Part shown: positions 6,509-9,287 of the stretch, piece after piece
Numbering within the stretch: the first letter of the stretch is position 1
How the letters are laid out: each line of letters starts with the position of its first letter
From: Elusimicrobiota bacterium
GTDB taxonomy: Bacteria > Elusimicrobiota > Elusimicrobia > Elusimicrobiales > Elusimicrobiaceae
Direction of reading: 5' to 3'
Assembly (NCBI GenBank): GCA_031258375.1
Contig: JAIRMX010000002.1
Coordinates: forward strand, 1 to 9,287
DNA: 9,287 bases
Notes under the pieces: model-generated
Told to the model about the DNA's origin: nothing
The model's database searches: none
What the model saw: only the letters and a program-made list of their open reading frames with translations
Made by a program: the position numbers and the translations under genes

Positions 6509-6904
6509 CTACAGCTTTGCAATATAATCCTTTATTTCCGCAAATTTTGAATTTTTTTCTTGCTCATTATTGAAAGAATTTGCCACGCAGGAATCCAAAT
6601 GAGCGGAAAATATATTATATTCCACCGTTTTTATCGCGGAACGTATAGCTTTAAGCTGTATTAATATGTCCATACAATAACGGCGGTCTTCTATCATTTT
6701 TTTAACGCCCTGTACTTGGCCGGCAATACGATTGAGACCGGATATTTCTTTTTCATGGCTGACGACGCCGAGGACAGGTTTTGCGGCGGGGCTGTCAACA
6801 ACGTTGATATCCGAGCTGACAATAGTATCGACAGGCGTATTTTGTTGAGTATTATCCGTATTTTGCTGATTATATTGATTACAATCATTTGTTATTTCTT
6901 CCAT
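6509..6904 (-). CDS. csoR: CsoR-type metal-sensing repressor with Asn/Gln-rich N-terminal tail
   Basis: All-alpha DNA-binding repressor of the CsoR/RcnR family (DUF156), which leaves DNA on metal (Cu(I) for CsoR) binding. The core is residues about 50-131: E-I-S-G-L-N-R-I-A-G-Q-V-Q-G-V, then R-R-Y-C. The ligand set C77, H102, C106 has the spacings 25 and 4 seen in M. tuberculosis CsoR (C36, H61, C65), and Y76 precedes the first Cys as Y35 does there. This favours Cu(I) over the RcnR nickel/cobalt or FrmR formaldehyde types. Residues 1-49 are an unusual extension rich in Asn, Gln and Thr; typical members start near H50. The extension is probably translated, since AAGGAG (6912-6917) lies 7 bases before this ATG. 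Divergent from an envelope operon and upstream of the TPP riboswitch. Copper as the ligand is inferred. Confidence 0.9.
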   Translation of the reverse strand: MEEITNDCNQYNQQNTDNTQQNTPVDTIVSSDINVVDSPAAKPVLGVVSHEKEISGLNRIAGQVQGVKKMIEDRRYCMDILIQLKAIRSAIKTVEYNIFSAHLDSCVANSFNNEQEKNSKFAEIKDYIAKL

Positions 6905-6915
6905 GTTGGAACTCC

Positions 6916-6944
6916 TTGACTTTCGGATTATTTTTATATACCAT
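6916..6944 (+). promoter_or_regulatory. Candidate promoter of the envelope operon
   Basis: TTGACT (6916-6921) and TACCAT (6939-6944) are 17 bases apart on the plus strand. The -10 is poor, but it would lie within the CsoR-like operator. Other AT-rich -10-like stretches (6964-6972) lack a matching -35, so the choice is uncertain. Confidence 0.3.
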
Positions 6945-6954
6945 ACTTAGGTAT
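6938..6954. promoter_or_regulatory. CsoR-like operator between divergent genes
   Basis: A 17-base inverted repeat ATACC-N7-GGTAT. It has the layout I recall for CsoR sites in other bacteria (ATACC...GGTAT arms around a short core), but lacks the long G/C runs of the best-known ones. It overlaps the csoR -10 by two bases and also lies upstream of the divergent operon, so one bound repressor could cover both directions. Confidence 0.6.
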
Positions 6955-6981
6955 TGTATCACTTATTATAAATTTTGTCAA
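6953..6981 (-). promoter_or_regulatory. Strong sigma-70 type promoter of csoR
   Basis: On the minus strand TTGACA (6976-6981, exact consensus) and TACAAT (6953-6958, one mismatch) are separated by exactly 17 bases. The csoR start codon follows about 48 bases downstream of the -10. The operator abuts the -10, which suggests autorepression. Confidence 0.85.
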
Positions 6982-6996
6982 AGGAAAGGAGAGATT

Positions 6997-7398
6997 ATGA
7001 AAAAACTATTGTTAATGCCGTGTCTGATTGTATTATGCGGTTTTTTAAGTTCGGCAAGCGCGGAAATACTAAAAGAAAAAAAACAATATAATATAGACGA
7101 TAATTATTCTTTTACATATCAATTCCCCAAAAAGCCTAAAATGGGAACCGCCGTTTTAAAAATATCGGTTTTTAATAAAGAGGGAAAAAAGGTAAAAGAT
7201 CTCGATATTTTTGGCAGCTACGATATGCCCTCAATGCGCGGACATCACGCTACCGGCCCGGACAAAATCAAAACAAATAAAAAAAACGAGTATTTGATGC
7301 CGGTTGATTTTGTTATGCCGGGCGATTGGGAAATTATTTTGACTTTCCAAAAAGACGGCCAAAACATTTATACCGGCGAAATTTCAGTGAACATATAA
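6997..7398 (+). CDS. Periplasmic YtkA-like protein, probable metal binder
   Basis: 133-residue secreted protein. Signal peptide M-K-K-L-L-L with cleavage likely after A22 (A-S-A/E-I). The mature part looks like a small immunoglobulin-like beta-sandwich of the YtkA/FixH type. It has alternating strands (Y39-T-Y-Q-F, A52-V-L-K-I-S-V-F), the segment Y75-D-M-P-S-M-R-G-H-H84, and a late P-G-D-W-E-I-I-L strand at 108-115. M77, M80, H83 and H84 could form a Met/His copper site. Start chosen at 6997 because AGGAGAG precedes it and a signal peptide begins there; the open frame runs further upstream into the promoter region. It is the first gene of the operon opposite csoR, which supports a role in copper handling. 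Family assignment is from pattern memory; metal binding is inferred. Confidence 0.65.
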   Translation: MKKLLLMPCLIVLCGFLSSASAEILKEKKQYNIDDNYSFTYQFPKKPKMGTAVLKISVFNKEGKKVKDLDIFGSYDMPSMRGHHATGPDKIKTNKKNEYLMPVDFVMPGDWEIILTFQKDGQNIYTGEISVNI

Positions 7399-8370
7399 GT
7401 GAAATATTATTTATTTTTAATTTGTTTTGCTTTCACGCCGCTTGCCGCTTATGCGGCCGACAGTCTGTTTTTTTTGGAAGCGCAGACTGTGGCGGGATAT
7501 TCTTTTAAAGAAGATAAAATCATATACCGCTCCGCGCATAGTCAATACGTAATGCAAAAAAACTCCGTCGGATTTGATTATATTAAAAAATTTTCCCCGC
7601 AGACGACAGATATAGCTTCGGCCGCGCTGCAAATGCGCATGACCTATAACGAAGAAGAAAATAAATTGCAACTACAGGTTTATAATGCTTTCCTAAAAGC
7701 AAAGACCGATTTGGCAGATATTTGGGCGGGTCATAACCGCATAGCTTTCGGTTTAGCTTCTTATTGGGATACGCATGGGGATTTATTGCAGCCTTTGCCG
7801 ATGTACGGATTTGGCTGTGACAGGGACTGGGGCGTCGGTTTTAATAAATATCTTCAAAACGGCGATTTGCAGTTCGCTTTAACTTCGGCAACGGGAATGG
7901 GGCTGGAAGCCAAAGGCAATTGGCTTATAACCTCTCGAATATCAAAAGGCGTGTTAAATTACGATAATTATAATATTGCCGCATCCTTTATGGGCGGACG
8001 AACGTTAGAGGCTATGGGCTATAAAATTATGGATTATCACCTCAAAAACATAATTTTGGCCGGCCTTGACGGAGCCTATAATCATGGGACTATTGAACAC
8101 AAAGCCGAAATTAATATAGGCCGCAAAAACGAAAAAACCGCTTTTGCGGCGTTTTACAGACTATCGATAAATTTTATGGAAGAGAGCGCTTTAAAACTTG
8201 AAGGCCAGAGCGTTTATGCAAAACTTGAAAGCGAAGATAATTTCGCGCTTGCCGGCGGACTGACTTATCGTTTAAATTCCTATCTGAGCGCAAGAAGCAT
8301 GTACGAATGGCAGTATAAACCGGCAGAGCGTAAGATTATAACGCAATTGTACTATTACTTTGCGCTTTAA
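7399..8370 (+). CDS. Predicted outer-membrane beta-barrel protein
   Basis: 323 residues starting at GTG directly after the preceding TAA, with no visible ribosome binding site, so translation is probably coupled. Signal peptide at 1-19 (A-Y-A/A-D). The mature part consists of alternating hydrophobic/polar strands rich in Tyr, Phe and Gly (for example L-Q-L-Q-V-Y-N-A-F and A-A-F-Y-R-L-S-I-N-F) and ends in Q-L-Y-Y-Y-F-A-L. This resembles an outer-membrane beta-barrel; the last residue is Leu after F-A rather than the classical terminal Phe. I do not recognise a named family. No metal-binding Met/His cluster stands out. In this operon it may provide an outer-membrane route for the substrate of the ABC transporter or the YtkA-like protein. 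Barrel call is from strand pattern only. Confidence 0.6.
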   Translation: MKYYLFLICFAFTPLAAYAADSLFFLEAQTVAGYSFKEDKIIYRSAHSQYVMQKNSVGFDYIKKFSPQTTDIASAALQMRMTYNEEENKLQLQVYNAFLKAKTDLADIWAGHNRIAFGLASYWDTHGDLLQPLPMYGFGCDRDWGVGFNKYLQNGDLQFALTSATGMGLEAKGNWLITSRISKGVLNYDNYNIAASFMGGRTLEAMGYKIMDYHLKNIILAGLDGAYNHGTIEHKAEINIGRKNEKTAFAAFYRLSINFMEESALKLEGQSVYAKLESEDNFALAGGLTYRLNSYLSARSMYEWQYKPAERKIITQLYYYFAL

Positions 8371-8380
8371 CGAAACGAAT

Positions 8381-9016
8381 ATGAAAAAATTTTTAACGCT
8401 TTTAATATTATCCGCTTTATCTTTAAAATTATTTGCCGCCGTCGGCTGCGATCTGAACGATCCTGATCGCGACGTCAAACGATTTTTTCCCGATTCCACC
8501 GGATATAAAACGCAATATGATTCAATAGCCAAATCCGGAGGACGGGAGCTTTTAAAAATCGTTGAGGAAAGACTGCAAGACAGCTTCCAAGGTTTGTACG
8601 AAACCATCGACTTGCCTTATACTATCTATACTATTTATAAAAATCGGGAAATTATCGGCTATATACACGGAATTAATCAAAAAGGCCGATACGGCGGACT
8701 TCAGGTATTTTTGACATATAACCCGCGGGGAGTAATTACAAATTTTTATTATCAGAAATTGACGTCTAAAAAAGCAAAATTGTTGCGGTCCGCGGATTTT
8801 GCAAAGCAATTTGCCGGCCTTACGCTCGAAGATTTTCTGACTTATAATCCTAAAAATGCCGACGGGGGAAGCAAAAAAATTGCCGCCATAAAAAATCCGC
8901 TGCCGGAAGATATTGTCGATTTCAACGCTACTTTAAGAGCGGTCAAAAAAAATTTAATTTTAATGGATATATTTATTTTTAGCAATAAAGCAAAAACAGA
9001 CAATAAAGGAAAATAA
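8381..9016 (+). CDS. Periplasmic FMN-binding-like protein
   Basis: 211 residues with a signal peptide (M-K-K-F-L-T-L-L-I-L). Either signal peptidase I cleaves near L-F-A/A, or C23 in A-V-G-C is a lipidation site, which would leave Asp at +2. Residues about 90-195 resemble an FMN-binding domain as in NosR/RnfG. I-I-G-Y-I-H-G at 91-97 is followed by G-R-Y-G-G-L-Q-V at 102-109. Then come F-Y-Y-Q-K at 122-126 and, at 177-184, D-I-V-D-F-N-A-T followed by L-R-A-V-K-K. The last part sits where flavinylated proteins have D-x-x-S-G-A-T; the Ala-Thr pair is kept but Ser-Gly is Phe-Asn. The frame is open to a TTG at 8360, but ATG 8381 starts the signal peptide. No Shine-Dalgarno; 10 bases after the previous stop. 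FMN binding is an inference. Confidence 0.55.
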   Translation: MKKFLTLLILSALSLKLFAAVGCDLNDPDRDVKRFFPDSTGYKTQYDSIAKSGGRELLKIVEERLQDSFQGLYETIDLPYTIYTIYKNREIIGYIHGINQKGRYGGLQVFLTYNPRGVITNFYYQKLTSKKAKLLRSADFAKQFAGLTLEDFLTYNPKNADGGSKKIAAIKNPLPEDIVDFNATLRAVKKNLILMDIFIFSNKAKTDNKGK

Positions 9017-9017
9017 T

Positions 9018-9287
9018 ATGAACATATTTCAGCTGGCTTATAAAAATTTATTTAGACGTAAACTCCGCACCTGTTTTACAGTTGTGGGAATAACTCTTTC
9101 GACTTGGGTTTTAGTGACATTGCTCGGCTTTAACAAAGGTTATGAAAATTCCCTCAATAATGATATCGACGCTATGGGCTTTCAAATAGTTCTTACTGCA
9201 AAGGGCTGCCCGTACGAAGCCGCAACGTTAATGCTCAAAGGCGGCACGGGCCTGCGTTATATGCCGCAGGCTATAGTGCGACATGTG
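9018..9287 (+). CDS. ABC transporter permease, FtsX/MacB type, C-terminus cut by window edge
   Basis: First 90 residues of an inner-membrane permease. The N-terminal signature is typical of MacB/LolC/FtsX proteins: an amphipathic start (A7-Y-K-N-L-F-R-R-K-L-R), then one transmembrane helix at about 18-38 (T-V-V-G-I-T-L-S-T-W-V-L-V), then a periplasmic domain beginning near 40. Such proteins usually have four helices and work with a separate ATPase, which should lie beyond the right edge. ATG is preceded by AAAGGA about 8 bases upstream and is one base after the previous stop. A cysteine sits in the early periplasmic part (G63-C-P-Y-E-A-A-T70), which could bind metal or be lipid-facing. Substrate unknown; context suggests a metal- or redox-linked envelope role. 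Confidence 0.8.
   Translation, partial: MNIFQLAYKNLFRRKLRTCFTVVGITLSTWVLVTLLGFNKGYENSLNNDIDAMGFQIVLTAKGCPYEAATLMLKGGTGLRYMPQAIVRHV

Overview
The window looks like a chromosomal segment of a Gram-negative, probably anaerobic bacterium with modest GC (roughly 40% by eye). Signal peptides, a predicted outer-membrane beta-barrel and periplasmic proteins point to a diderm. Use of ThiH (radical SAM tyrosine lyase) rather than the oxygen-dependent ThiO suits an anaerobe. An Elusimicrobiota-like origin is my guess from general style and is not demonstrated.

Layout. (1) Positions 1-2674, minus strand: two tandem Xaa-Pro aminopeptidase genes run into efp, which is cut by the left edge. The efp product has an unusual loop at the site where EF-P is normally modified. 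(2) Positions 2675-3497: a divergent intergenic region, then one plus-strand gene for a small secreted protein of unknown function with its own promoter, a strong ribosome binding site and a bidirectional terminator. (3) Positions 3515-6475, minus strand: a thiamine operon thiG - (19-codon leader) - thiH - thiE:thiS. It is preceded by a complete TPP riboswitch with a terminator/antiterminator platform. ThiE and the sulfur carrier ThiS are fused in one polypeptide. (4) Positions 6509-6904, minus strand: a CsoR-type metal-sensing repressor with an Asn/Gln-rich N-terminal extension. (5) Positions 6938-6981: csoR promoter and a CsoR-like inverted repeat in the divergent intergenic region. (6) Positions 6997-9287, plus strand: an envelope operon encoding a YtkA-like periplasmic protein, a beta-barrel, an FMN-binding-like protein and the start of an FtsX/MacB-type ABC permease, cut by the right edge.

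How the parts work together. ThiG, ThiH and the ThiS part of ThiE:ThiS build the thiazole of thiamine, and the ThiE part joins it to the pyrimidine. TPP then shuts off its own operon through the leader. No intrinsic terminator is visible between csoR and the riboswitch, so csoR transcripts may run into the TPP-controlled terminator. The csoR repressor probably controls itself and the divergent envelope operon. That operon is the most novel-looking part of the window: a metal-regulated (copper is the best guess) set of periplasmic, outer-membrane, flavin-binding-like and ABC components. No RNA genes, CRISPR arrays or mobile elements were seen, and there is no gene-free stretch longer than about 200 bases.
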